Below, piece by piece: positions 1 to 7,288 of a DNA stretch of 41,553 nt. This DNA comes from an uncultured Dorea sp. GTDB lineage: Bacteria > Bacillota > Clostridia > Lachnospirales > Lachnospiraceae. The translations under genes were made by a program, and so were the position numbers. Position 1 is the stretch's first letter. Every line of letters starts with the position of its first letter. A model generated the notes under the pieces. That model ran no database searches and was not told the DNA's origin. It was given only the letters and a program-made list of their open reading frames with translations. The stretch lies in assembly GCA_948602995.1 (NCBI GenBank), contig CAPEBR010000032.1:1-41553 (forward strand), read 5' to 3'.

Positions 1-52
1 CACAATTTGTGACGCACATTTGGCAGAAAGCAATTTTCAAACACGCTCTAGG
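1..52. repeat. Palindromic repeat family A, copy 1 (right end only, cut by window edge)
   Basis: These bases match the right half of the complete copy at 37705-37820 with one mismatch (base 2) and end in the same CACGCTCTAGG. The rest of the element lies outside the window. The reverse complement of this copy supplies the last codons and the TGA stop of the methyltransferase remnant at 37-300. Confidence 0.9.
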
Positions 53-300
53 GGAGATTTTTCAGACCAGCCCAATACATCTATATTATTTTTCAAAAAA
101 TCATGAATAACTGATTCAACAACAGGAACAGAAACAGAATTTCCTAATTGTTTATAAGCAAAACTATCTGTAGGATTTACAATGAAAGTATCGGGAAACC
201 CTTGTAGTCTTGCACATTCACGAGGGGTTATTCGACGTGGAACATTATTTTGTACTACCCCCAAACGGTTAGCGTCAGATGAAGTTAAGAAGATGCTCAC
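37..300 (-). pseudogene. C-terminal remnant of a DNA (cytosine-5) methyltransferase
   Basis: The 87 codons encode only the last part of a Dcm-type C5-cytosine DNA methyltransferase. Motif IX (RRITPRECARLQGFPDTF, residues 22-39) and motif X (YKQLGNSVSVPVV, residues 49-61) are clear. Everything upstream is missing: the SAM-binding motif I, the catalytic PC motif IV and the target-recognition domain of a protein usually above 300 aa. The only start is a GTG at the break, and the DNA beyond position 300 does not continue the family. The final residues PLERV and the TGA stop are read from repeat family A, so the native C-terminus may also have been replaced. The remnant cannot be an active methyltransferase, and no restriction partner is visible. 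The methyltransferase identity is firm; that it is dead is inferred from its length. Confidence 0.85.
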
Positions 301-439
301 TGATTGCGATTGCCTGTAAGATCCTCAGAATTATCTTTATGGTGCTGAGGACGGGTTGTAGATAGACCCAATGAAGATGCTTAGGGAGATCAAACGGCCT
401 GAGTATCGGGAGAGAAACTTGAAATGGACTATGATTTAG
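279..439 (+). pseudogene. Possible decayed 3' tail of an IS110-family transposase
   Basis: From 279 one frame reads a short hydrophobic stretch, CSLIAIACKILRIIFMVLRTG, cut by a stop at 363. A second frame picks up at 362 with IDPMKML and runs to a stop at 437. The pattern resembles the end of IS110/IS116 transposases, where a helix of the type 'AVARKLLRIIYAVLKTG' is followed by a Tyr/Ile-Asp-Pro segment. A one-base frameshift would explain the break. No other part of the transposase, and no element ends, are visible. Similarity was judged by eye over about 25 residues, so this is tentative. Otherwise the 342 bases between 301 and the rsmD start at 643 hold only a TATAAT at 466-471 without a good -35 partner. 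Confidence 0.35.
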
Positions 440-642
440 AGGGTTCGGTATTGGATGTGAAAAATTATAATATAGTAAAAAGAAGTAAGAAAAGTCCTTG
501 CGAATTTGTGCTAAATGTGTAATGATAAGAAGTGTTTTAGGATTGTGGAATGCGTTGGCAAAGAACAGTCCATATGTCAGAAGTATTAAAAACAGATTGG
601 CTTTTTGACATGTGTACCATAAAACAGGATGGAGAATGGATG

Positions 643-1206
643 ATGAGGGTAATAGCAGGTACAGCGAAAAGGCTCGCTCTAAAAACAATTGACGGATTGG
701 ATACAAGACCGACCACGGACCGGATCAAGGAGACGCTGTTTAATATGATTGCACCGGATCTATACGGCTGTCGTTTTCTTGATCTTTTTGCAGGAAGCGG
801 GGGTATTGGGATTGAAGCTCTCAGCAGAGGGGCAAAGGAGGCAGTGTTTGTAGAAAAGAATCCTAAAGCAATGGGGTGTATTAAGGAGAACCTCAGATAT
901 ACAAAGCTGGAGCAGAAGAGTATGACTATGCAGATGGATGTAACAGCTGCCCTTGCCTTGCTGGATACAGAGGGCAGAGGAGTATTTGATTTCATATTCA
1001 TGGATCCGCCTTATTTTAAGTCAATGGAAAAAAAGGTTCTTGAGCAGCTGGCCGATAAAAGTATTCTCGCCAGGGACGGCACAATTATTATTGAAGCAGC
1101 GAAGAGTACAGAGTTTGATTATGTACAAAGCCTGGGCTTCCATATTAAAAAAGAAAAACTTTATAAAACAAATAAACACATATTTCTGAATAGGCGCTCT
1201 GTGTAA
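643..1206 (+). CDS. rsmD: 16S rRNA (guanine(966)-N2)-methyltransferase RsmD
   Basis: RsmD methylates G966 of 16S rRNA in the assembled 30S subunit, using S-adenosylmethionine. The protein is 187 aa, the normal family length. It opens with the typical MRVIAGTAKR and carries the SAM-binding loop FLDLFAGSGGIG (residues 45-56) and the catalytic DPPY motif (121-124). An in-frame ATG at 550 would add 31 residues with no family counterpart, so I place the start at 643. The ATG at 640 is an alternative, and GGAG at 631-634 serves either. coaD follows 26 bp downstream; this gene pair is standard in Firmicutes and implies co-transcription. Confidence 0.95.
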   Translation: MRVIAGTAKRLALKTIDGLDTRPTTDRIKETLFNMIAPDLYGCRFLDLFAGSGGIGIEALSRGAKEAVFVEKNPKAMGCIKENLRYTKLEQKSMTMQMDVTAALALLDTEGRGVFDFIFMDPPYFKSMEKKVLEQLADKSILARDGTIIIEAAKSTEFDYVQSLGFHIKKEKLYKTNKHIFLNRRSV

Positions 1207-1232
1207 AATAAGTTCGAACAGGAGGAGAAACG

Positions 1233-1721
1233 ATGCTAAGAGCAATCTATCCGGGAAGCTTTGACCCGGTTACATTCGGACATCTGGATATAATCGAACG
1301 TTCTTCGTCACTTGTTGATGAATTAATTGTCGGAGTATTGAATAATAATGCAAAATGTCCGTTGTTTTCCGTAGAAGAACGTGTTAGAATGTTAGAGGAA
1401 GTCACAAAAAGCATACCAAACGTGAGGATCATCCCTTTTGAAGGGCTGTTGGCAGATTTTGCAAAAGCCATGGATGCGCGGATGGTCATCCGGGGACTGC
1501 GTGCAATTACAGATTTTGAATACGAGCTTCAGATGGCGCAGACGAACCATAAGCTGTCCCCACAGTTAGAGACAGCTTTTCTTACGACAGGACTTGCGTA
1601 TTCCTACTTAAGTTCTTCCATTGTGAAGGAGGTCGCCGCTTTTGGAGGGGATATTTCTCAGTTTGTACCAGAGATTATAATAGAGAAGATACAGGAGAAA
1701 ATAAGCAAAAGGAGAGTGTAA
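1233..1721 (+). CDS. coaD: Phosphopantetheine adenylyltransferase
   Basis: CoaD transfers AMP from ATP to 4'-phosphopantetheine, giving dephospho-CoA in the penultimate step of cytoplasmic coenzyme A synthesis. The 162-aa protein has the nucleotidyltransferase signature GSFDPVTFGHLD (residues 8-19) with the TxGH motif, and the later serine-rich SSSIVKEV segment that contacts ATP. Length matches the family. A strong AGGAGG lies 7 bases before the ATG. It sits between rsmD and a coiled-coil gene that starts 3 bp after its stop, so the three genes look like one operon. Confidence 0.97.
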   Translation: MLRAIYPGSFDPVTFGHLDIIERSSSLVDELIVGVLNNNAKCPLFSVEERVRMLEEVTKSIPNVRIIPFEGLLADFAKAMDARMVIRGLRAITDFEYELQMAQTNHKLSPQLETAFLTTGLAYSYLSSSIVKEVAAFGGDISQFVPEIIIEKIQEKISKRRV

Positions 1722-1724
1722 TGA

Positions 1725-2369
1725 ATGAGCAGCCGTATTGAGCAGATTATTGAAGAAATTGAGGAATATGTGGACAGCTGTAAGTTTCAGCCTTTGTCTA
1801 CTACAAAGATTATTGTAAATAAGGATCAGATCGATGAACTGCTGCGAGAGCTTAGAATGAAGACGCCGGATGAGATTAAGCGGTATCAGAAGATTATTGC
1901 GAACAAGGACGCGATTCTGGCTGATGCCCAGGCAAAGGCGGACAGTATGATTGAGGAGGCACAGATTCATACAAATGAGCTTGTCAGCGAGCATGAGATT
2001 ATGCAGCAGGCATATGCACAGGCGAATGAGATTGTAACCGCAGCCACAGAGCAGGCACAGGAGATTCTGGATAATGCGACCAATGATGCCAATGACATCC
2101 GCATCGGCGCCATGCAGTATGCAGATGACCTGATGGCAAATGCCGAAAGTATCATTGGCCATACTTTGGACAGCTACACAACAAAATATGACGGACTTGT
2201 CAACTCCCTGCAGGAGTGCTATGATATGGTTCGTAATAACCGCTCAGAGCTTGAAATTCCGGAACAGACCACACAGTCGCTGGCAGCGGAATACGGAAAT
2301 GAAACCCAGGATGCACCGTCCAATGACGCATATGCGCTGGACGACCTGGATGATGATGAGCTGATCTAG
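1725..2369 (+). CDS. Coiled-coil protein of the coaD cluster (ATPase subunit H/DivIVA-like), function unknown
   Basis: This 214-aa soluble protein is rich in Glu, Gln and Ala, and residues about 50-150 should form a long coiled coil (runs such as AQAKADSMIEEAQ). Automatic annotation usually calls such proteins 'ATPase' or 'V-type ATPase subunit H-like' because of the helical heptads. No catalytic motif is present and I do not infer ATPase activity. In clostridia it commonly follows coaD. The tail (residues about 185-214) is acidic and probably disordered. AAAGGAGAG just upstream fixes the start at 1725. The TAG stop lies in the first four bases of the palindromic element at 2366-2530, so the native end of the gene may have been altered by that element. 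Confidence 0.75.
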   Translation: MSSRIEQIIEEIEEYVDSCKFQPLSTTKIIVNKDQIDELLRELRMKTPDEIKRYQKIIANKDAILADAQAKADSMIEEAQIHTNELVSEHEIMQQAYAQANEIVTAATEQAQEILDNATNDANDIRIGAMQYADDLMANAESIIGHTLDSYTTKYDGLVNSLQECYDMVRNNRSELEIPEQTTQSLAAEYGNETQDAPSNDAYALDDLDDDELI

Positions 2370-2530
2370 TATAACCCAAACTAATTAACCGTACGTTTCA
2401 CTTGTCTAAATTTCCATCTGCTACGTTGTCGTCAATCAGCGTAGCCACTGTTACGCTTCATTCCTCCGCCTTGCAGGCTGAAAATTTATCCTGCGTGAAA
2501 CGTACCGGTAATTAGTTTGGGTTATACTAG
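2366..2530. repeat. 165-bp palindromic element (family B) between convergent genes
   Basis: The two ends are inverted repeats of 36 bp with two mismatches, from CTAGTATAACCCAAACTAAT to its complement ending in ATACTAG at 2530. The interior also pairs imperfectly (TAAATTTCCATCTGC against GCTGAAAATTTATCC), so the whole element can fold as one long hairpin. It encodes no protein. It separates two convergent genes and its CTAG ends provide the stop codon of each (2367-2369 and 2527-2529). It looks like a non-autonomous palindromic element and may serve as a two-way terminator. No second copy is in the window. Confidence 0.85.
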
Positions 2531-3510
2531 TATATAAAGTAAAGATAGAGATAACAGAGCAGGCTGGTTACCATGGCGGTAATCAGCTTTTCTATGGTGT
2601 ATGTTTTTATGGACAGTCCGGTTCCGGAGATCATGCAGCTGGTCTGTGCGGCTGCACAAAAGCCTCCAAAGGAAGTGCATGTCATACAGAGGAAAAAGGC
2701 GGCCTGTTTTGACAGTGCGCCTTCACACAGAAGGGAAATCCCGCTTGTAATTTCAAGGGAAGGAAGCAGGAGAAAGCGGAACAAAAAATGACGGATTCCA
2801 GACCGTTTGGCCAATGCCATCAGGATGGAAAAAAGCATAATATATCCGCCCACCTTCGTAATCATCTCAAACCCATTCATAATACAGGTATCCACAATAT
2901 TTTCCACAGTATGGGGAATGGAAGAATTTTCCACATGCCGGGAGGAGTTATCCACCGAAATGGCGGATCTATCCACAAAACAGGGAATCTTATCCCCCTT
3001 TCTCCCTTCTGCTTTCCACAGTCTCCGGAATAAAAAACTGGCAAGGACCGGGGAACCCATGAGAATCAGAAGAGCAGGATAAAGGAGTTTTTCATCAGAA
3101 AGATTTTGCAGGACAAGGTAGCTGATAATAAAAACAGGGCTTGCGTTGTTGCAGAATGACAGGAGATAACTTGCCTCTTCCTGGCTGATGTGCCCTTCTT
3201 TCAGAAGGTCACATGTTACCTTGCTCCCCATAGGATAACCGCATAAAAATCCTGTGACAACTGCAAATGATCCATAATGCGTAACACCAAAAACAGGACA
3301 GAGAACAGGTCCTGTTATGCGTACAATCCAGTCTACTGCATGAGTCTTTATAAGCAGTCCAGAAACAATCATAAAGGGAAGAAGTGTGGGGAGCACACTG
3401 TTGAACCATAAAAGCAGTCCGCTGCAGGCGCCCTCAAACACCTCCCCGGGAAAGATCAGCATGACAACAAAAAGTAAAATAACAGCTGATTTCATTAAAT
3501 ATCGCTTCAT
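2527..3510 (-). CDS. ylbJ: Sporulation integral membrane protein YlbJ
   Basis: YlbJ is a polytopic membrane protein needed for normal spore formation; its family belongs to the nucleoside-recognition/gate-domain transporters, and its substrate is not established. The 327-aa protein has about seven to eight membrane segments and the family stretches PTLLPFMIVSGLL (residues 41-53), GFLCGYPMGSK (87-97) and SFCNNASPVF (118-127). A hydrophilic loop at about 163-212 is unusually repetitive (VDRS, VDNSS, VENSS, VENIVD). Its DNA forms the DnaA-box-like row at 2888-3020. The start is supported by AAAGGTGA. Its location next to coaD is typical of clostridia. The stop codon lies in palindromic element B. 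Confidence 0.9.
   Translation of the reverse strand: MKRYLMKSAVILLFVVMLIFPGEVFEGACSGLLLWFNSVLPTLLPFMIVSGLLIKTHAVDWIVRITGPVLCPVFGVTHYGSFAVVTGFLCGYPMGSKVTCDLLKEGHISQEEASYLLSFCNNASPVFIISYLVLQNLSDEKLLYPALLILMGSPVLASFLFRRLWKAEGRKGDKIPCFVDRSAISVDNSSRHVENSSIPHTVENIVDTCIMNGFEMITKVGGYIMLFSILMALAKRSGIRHFLFRFLLLPSLEITSGISLLCEGALSKQAAFFLCMTCTSFGGFCAAAQTSCMISGTGLSIKTYTIEKLITAMVTSLLCYLYLYFIY
2888..3020 (+). other. Row of seven DnaA-box-like 9-mers inside ylbJ
   Basis: Compared with TTATCCACA, the + strand holds GTATCCACA (2888), TTTTCCACA (2900), TTTTCCACA (2927), TTATCCACC (2948), CTATCCACA (2969), TTATCCCCC (2990) and CTTTCCACA (3012). Five match at 8 of 9 bases and two at 7 of 9. All have the same orientation, and starts from 2927 on are 21, 21, 21 and 22 bases apart, about two helical turns. 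They coincide with the repeated V-D/E-x codons of the YlbJ loop, so a protein-level origin is possible. DnaA binding is inference only. Confidence 0.45.
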
Positions 3511-3596
3511 ATATCACCTTTCCAGATTCTCGCTGACATTTACATCTCAGGCAGTTTATACCAACGAATAAATCTATAATAAATGTATGGATTTGG

Positions 3597-3625
3597 TTGA
3601 TTTTTTATGTCTGGTGTAGGATAAT
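3597..3625 (+). promoter_or_regulatory. Probable sigma-A promoter of pepD
   Basis: TTGATT (3597-3602) and GATAAT (3620-3625) are separated by 17 bp, about 45 bases before the pepD ATG, in the divergent gap between ylbJ and pepD. The -10 box matches at 5 of 6 bases and the -35 at 4 of 6. Confidence 0.5.
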
Positions 3626-3670
3626 AAAAGATAGAAAACAAAAAATAAAAAAGAAGCGAGGGAATGAACT

Positions 3671-5119
3671 ATGGCAGTATTAGACCAGATTCAACCAAAA
3701 GAAGTATTCCGGTTTTTTGAGGAGATGTGTCAGATTCCGCATGGAACCTTTGACACAAAGCGAATCAGCGACTACTGTGTAGAATTTGCAAAAGAGAGGA
3801 ATCTTGATTATACACAGGATTCTGTCAACAATATCATCATCAGGAAGCCAGGGACAGCAGGCTACGAAGGCAGCGAGCCAGTGATTATCCAGGGACATCT
3901 TGATATGGTATGTGAAAAGCGTCCGGGATCAGATCATGATTTTTCGAAGGATCCGCTTAAGCTCCTTGTAGAGGACGGTTTTGTAAAGACGGAGGACACA
4001 ACACTCGGTGGAGACGACGGCATTGCAGTTGCCATGGCAATGGCAGTTCTGGACAGCAAGGACATCCCACATCCGCCTATTGAGGCAGTATTTACTGTAG
4101 ACGAAGAGGTTGGCATGGGCGGCGCGAATGCAATCGACCTGTCATCACTTAAGGGAAGGAAGCTGATTAATATTGACTCCGATTCAGAGGGTGTACTGAC
4201 AACAGGCTGTGCCGGCGGATTCCGTTATGAGACAAAGATGCCGGTTACACGTACGAAGAAAAGCGGTACACTTGTTGAGATTAAGCTGCACGGACTTCTT
4301 GGGGGACACTCCGGTGCAGAGATCCACAAGCAGCGGGGAAATGCGAATAAGATGATGGGCAGGCTGTTAAACCGCATTTCACTGGAGCTTCCGGTAAGCC
4401 TTATATCCGTATGCGGCGGTGCAAAAGATAATGTTATTGCAATGGATTGTACGGCGAAGCTTCTGGCAGATCCGAAGGATGCCGGAAGAATCCTTGAGAT
4501 TACGGAAGAGATGAAGCAGGTATGGGAGCATGAGTTTATGGGAGACGAGCCTGACTTCCAGGCTGAGGTATCCACGGCAGAGAACGAGGAGGCAGATGCT
4601 TTGGATGAGGAAAGCACAAGCCGCGTGCTCTCTTATATAACCGTGTGCCCGAACGGCGTTCAGGGCTTTTCAAGAAAGCTTGAAGGGCTTGTTGAGACAT
4701 CACTGAATCTTGGAATCCTGATTACTGAAGATACATATGTGAAGAGCTGTTCCCTTGTAAGAAGCTCTGTAGAGAGTCAGAAGCGCCGTATGGAAGAAGA
4801 ACTGGCACAGTGTGCAAGACTTGTGGGTGCATCAACAGAGCTGATTAATGAATATCCGGCATGGCAGTATGACCCTGATTCAGCACTTCGCAAGGTGATG
4901 GAGGATGTCTATAAGGAGATGTTCGGAAAAGAGCCGGTTGTGTCTGCAATTCACGCAGGACTGGAATGTGGTCTCTTCCTTGGTAAACGCCCGGATCTTG
5001 ACTGTGTATCCTTCGGACCGAATATGATGGATATCCATTCCTTCAATGAGAGAATCGACATCGCCTCCACAGAGCGCATGTGGAACTACCTGAAAGGTGT
5101 GCTTGCAAAACTTAAGTAA
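3671..5119 (+). CDS. pepD: Aminoacyl-histidine dipeptidase (M20 family, PepD)
   Basis: PepD is a zinc-dependent cytoplasmic M20 dipeptidase that cleaves Xaa-His (carnosine-type) and other dipeptides. At 482 aa it has the full family length. Metal-site motifs are visible in order: GHLDMV (residues about 77-82), GGDDGIAVAMA (about 114-124) and the catalytic TVDEEVGMGGA (about 143-153). The later IHAGLECG and FGPNMMDIHSF segments complete the active site. The RBS is GCGAGGGA, nine bases before the ATG. The gene is monocistronic, with its own promoter and a strong terminator at 5136-5175. Confidence 0.95.
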   Translation: MAVLDQIQPKEVFRFFEEMCQIPHGTFDTKRISDYCVEFAKERNLDYTQDSVNNIIIRKPGTAGYEGSEPVIIQGHLDMVCEKRPGSDHDFSKDPLKLLVEDGFVKTEDTTLGGDDGIAVAMAMAVLDSKDIPHPPIEAVFTVDEEVGMGGANAIDLSSLKGRKLINIDSDSEGVLTTGCAGGFRYETKMPVTRTKKSGTLVEIKLHGLLGGHSGAEIHKQRGNANKMMGRLLNRISLELPVSLISVCGGAKDNVIAMDCTAKLLADPKDAGRILEITEEMKQVWEHEFMGDEPDFQAEVSTAENEEADALDEESTSRVLSYITVCPNGVQGFSRKLEGLVETSLNLGILITEDTYVKSCSLVRSSVESQKRRMEEELAQCARLVGASTELINEYPAWQYDPDSALRKVMEDVYKEMFGKEPVVSAIHAGLECGLFLGKRPDLDCVSFGPNMMDIHSFNERIDIASTERMWNYLKGVLAKLK

Positions 5120-5135
5120 AGGAATGCTGCAGAAG

Positions 5136-5175
5136 AGCCATATACTTATCTTTTATATAAGTATATGGCTTTTTT
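5136..5175 (+). terminator. Rho-independent terminator of pepD
   Basis: A 14-bp stem, AGCCATATACTTAT paired with ATAAGTATATGGCT, closes a 7-base loop and is followed directly by a run of six T. It lies 16 bp after the pepD stop. Confidence 0.9.
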
Positions 5176-5241
5176 AGTAGATGAGCGAAAGATCATTTCA
5201 TCCTTTATGGAGGTGTGTATTTAAAGAACATTTTTTGGCAA

Positions 5242-5805
5242 TTAAATATTCAACAGATTGGAAATATCGGAGAAGTTGATGTACAAGTCTTTATAAATGT
5301 TAGCCTTGATTTTATCAAAAAAGGAGTAGATGGAAGGGGCTGCATCGTTTTCCATATCATAGACAAGAATGACTTGCTTTATGGGGTCTACGATCCAATA
5401 TTCCCGTACACCGGCGGAGCGGTATAGAGATAATTTTGTATAATAATCCATAGGGCGGCTGCCTGGAGACACAATTTCTATTATCCAGTCAGGCGCTCCC
5501 TTGCATCCATGAACATTCAGTTTACTTGTATCGCATATAACAGAAATATCCGGTTCCAGATATTTTGAATCGTCTGCGGAAAGAAACACAGCAAAAGGAG
5601 CAGGAAAAACTTCGCAGCCTCCATTATTTTTGCGGATGTAATTCCCGATCTCCAAGTGTAAAAATGATAGTATTCTCTGATGTCTGGTGTTTGGCGGCGC
5701 CATGTAGTATATCTGACCATCAATAAGTTCTGCCCTCTCGCCATCCGGCAAAGAATAGATGTCATTAATAGTATAGAGTTTTTCCTGGTGTAAAGTTTGT
5801 GCCAT
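5242..5805 (-). CDS. Uma2 family (DUF820) endonuclease-like protein
   Basis: The 187-aa protein belongs to the Uma2/DUF820 family, which has a PD-(D/E)XK nuclease fold and unknown cellular role. Visible family features are the ELIDGQIYYM start (residues about 26-35), the central EPDISVICD (about 88-96) and the nuclease core DWIIEIVSPGS, with YRSAGVREYWIVDP after it. The Asp and Glu of the core and the later lysine are present, so the site looks intact. It is a single gene between two terminators or hairpins and runs opposite to its neighbours. AAAGGAAT precedes the ATG. Such genes are common and patchy in clostridia. No methyltransferase or other partner is adjacent, and the family should not be read as a restriction enzyme. 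Confidence 0.85.
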   Translation of the reverse strand: MAQTLHQEKLYTINDIYSLPDGERAELIDGQIYYMAPPNTRHQRILSFLHLEIGNYIRKNNGGCEVFPAPFAVFLSADDSKYLEPDISVICDTSKLNVHGCKGAPDWIIEIVSPGSRPMDYYTKLSLYRSAGVREYWIVDPIKQVILVYDMENDAAPSIYSFFDKIKANIYKDLYINFSDISNLLNI

Positions 5806-5938
5806 AACAACAATTCCTTTCTTTTTTTGATATATGCTGAATAGATCGCTGTTAATTTTGCAATGCTGTACTAGCCTGCTATGCCTGCATTTTTAAATTT
5901 CTTGTGATTGATTTTTATAATAGCATAAAAATTAGAAC

Positions 5939-5985
5939 TTGTATACAAACAAGCTCTTTTTTAAAAATTAAAAACATGTTATACT
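5939..5985 (+). promoter_or_regulatory. Possible promoter with operator-like palindrome before the 58-codon gene
   Basis: A perfect 10-bp palindrome, TTGTATACAA (5939-5948), of the kind bound by GntR-type regulators, lies upstream of TATACT (5980-5985). No good -35 hexamer stands 16-18 bp before that -10, so an activator may be needed, or the promoter call may be wrong. Confidence 0.35.
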
Positions 5986-6032
5986 ATAGGCATAACAGAA
6001 AACACTTTGCTTTTTAAGGGAGGTGAAACAGC

Positions 6033-6209
6033 ATGCCAACTAATGAAAAAGAAATCAATTGTAATCTCTTTGACCAGCTTACAATACTGGATGATCTAGA
6101 AGAGATTGCGGAGAAAGAACAAGCTACGGAAACGCTTAAGATGATAGCCAAAAAACGTAAACAGATAGAACGGAAGCTTTATCAAAAGCCGCCGCTTGTA
6201 AAAGAATAA
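6033..6209 (+). CDS. Small protein of 58 aa, unknown function
   Basis: I do not recognise this protein. Start ATG 6033 has a near-perfect Shine-Dalgarno sequence (AAGGGAGGTG, eight bases upstream) and the frame is open for 58 codons to TAA at 6207. The product is charged and probably helical: an acidic first half (LDDLEEIAEKEQ, residues 19-30) and a basic second half (AKKRKQIERKLYQK, 39-52). It has no signal peptide or membrane segment and one cysteine (residue 10). A hairpin at 6231-6259 follows. The strong RBS, flanking promoter-like and terminator-like sites, and lack of an overlapping gene make it likely real. It was too short for the usual length cut-off. Confidence 0.65.
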   Translation: MPTNEKEINCNLFDQLTILDDLEEIAEKEQATETLKMIAKKRKQIERKLYQKPPLVKE

Positions 6210-6230
6210 TTAAGAAAAAGAACTATTCAG

Positions 6231-6259
6231 CAGGTCTGTGCAGTAGATGCGCAGACCTG
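6231..6259 (+). terminator. Hairpin after the 58-codon gene, terminator-like
   Basis: CAGGTCTGTGC pairs with GCGCAGACCTG (11 bp, one G-U pair) around a 7-base loop. There is no T-run directly after it; T5 comes only at 6276-6280. It may terminate weakly or act as a stabilising 3' hairpin. Confidence 0.5.
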
Positions 6260-6337
6260 TTGCTGACCAACCCTCTTTTTATAACTTGTACTACGACATA
6301 TTAATCCAGGTATTCTGCATATAATGCAAAAAAAAGG

Positions 6338-6364
6338 GTAACTGCGAAGGTACTGAGCGGTTAC
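6338..6364. repeat. REP-like hairpin (family C), copy 1
   Basis: GTAACTG pairs with CGGTTAC across a 13-base loop containing AAGGTACTGAG. The same design, with GGGTACTAAAC in the loop and TAACT/AGTTA in the stem, occurs after hisG at 16968-16997. This copy ends three bases before the AAAAGGA that serves the M23 peptidase gene, so folding could limit ribosome access. Confidence 0.45.
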
Positions 6365-6378
6365 AAAAAGGATTATTT

Positions 6379-7155
6379 GTGACAATCAGACGGTTTGGGA
6401 AAATCATTTTAACAATTTTTTTACTTTCTTTTTTCACAGTTCTTACAACACATAATCTATATCATGCAGGGACACTTCAAAGATATCGGAAGATGACGCT
6501 TACAGATGACTGGTACCGCGCACATTTTTCTGACGGAGAGATGGAAGCAGTAGAACCGGAACTTTCACCAGAGTGTAAAGCCCTGTACCGGAATGTCATA
6601 CGGGAGGTACAGTATTTTCCCGTACCGGAATCAGCAGCGGATCCCTCCCTTACCGTATCCTATGTAGATTCCTGGCAGGCAGAACGCAATTACAAAGGTA
6701 CAAGCGGCCATGAAGGAACCGACATTATGGCATCTGAAAATAAGAGAGGAATCTACCCTGTACTTAGTATGACAGACGGAACCATAACGAATTTAGGGTG
6801 GCTTGAAAAAGGCGGTTATCGTGTAGGTATCACATCGGATAGTGGTACTTATTACTACTACGCTCATCTGGACTCTTACTCCAACATAAAAGAAGGGGAT
6901 AAAATAAAAGCAGGAGAGTTCCTGGGGTATATGGGCGACTCCGGCTACGGAAAAGAAGGAACAAAAGGGAAATTCCCAGTTCATCTTCACGTAGGAATCT
7001 ATACGTACAACGAACAAGAAGAAATCAGTGTCAATCCCTATTACATTCTCCTGTTACTAGATCACCAGAAACTACAATACAACTTCACGAATATAATGAC
7101 TCATCGGCCAACCAACAGCAGTAAGGGACACGCCCCGTTTGAATGGAATATATGA
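6379..7155 (+). CDS. Membrane-anchored M23 family metallopeptidase
   Basis: The 258-aa protein has one N-terminal membrane anchor (residues about 8-27) and an extracellular LytM/M23 domain, the zinc-dependent endopeptidase fold that cuts peptidoglycan cross-bridges. The zinc and catalytic residues are all present: HEGTD (H111, D115), YAHL (H163) and HLH (H202 and H204). Catalysis is therefore plausible, unlike in degenerate LytM regulators. Start is GTG 6379 after AAAAAGGA. It lies alone between the 58-codon gene and the rRNA methyltransferase. The actual substrate (cell wall or spore wall) is not shown by the sequence. Confidence 0.85.
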   Translation: MTIRRFGKIILTIFLLSFFTVLTTHNLYHAGTLQRYRKMTLTDDWYRAHFSDGEMEAVEPELSPECKALYRNVIREVQYFPVPESAADPSLTVSYVDSWQAERNYKGTSGHEGTDIMASENKRGIYPVLSMTDGTITNLGWLEKGGYRVGITSDSGTYYYYAHLDSYSNIKEGDKIKAGEFLGYMGDSGYGKEGTKGKFPVHLHVGIYTYNEQEEISVNPYYILLLLDHQKLQYNFTNIMTHRPTNSSKGHAPFEWNI

Positions 7156-7288
7156 GTATCCCTTCCTGCGTCCGGTTTTTCATGTTAAAAAACTGCAAAG
7201 TGCTAGAGTTATGCCTCCAAATATGTTATACTTATATCTATATATGGATTTTCTACGTATGAATTACTTAAGAAACTGGAGGGAAAGT

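Noticed and set aside
550..642. Longer RsmD from ATG 550
   Set aside because: RsmD proteins begin with the MRVIAG strand; the added residues have no counterpart and no RBS.
5215..5427. Plus-strand open frame opposite the Uma2 gene
   Set aside because: It is the antisense of the conserved Uma2 C-terminus.
37..5805. Restriction-modification system (methyltransferase plus Uma2 nuclease)
   Set aside because: The methyltransferase is only a C-terminal stump and the Uma2 gene is 5 kb away across core genes; Uma2 is not a proven restriction enzyme.
7139..7288. N-terminal extension of the RNA methyltransferase
   Set aside because: The 50 extra residues overlap the M23 gene and lack family similarity; a strong RBS precedes ATG 7289.
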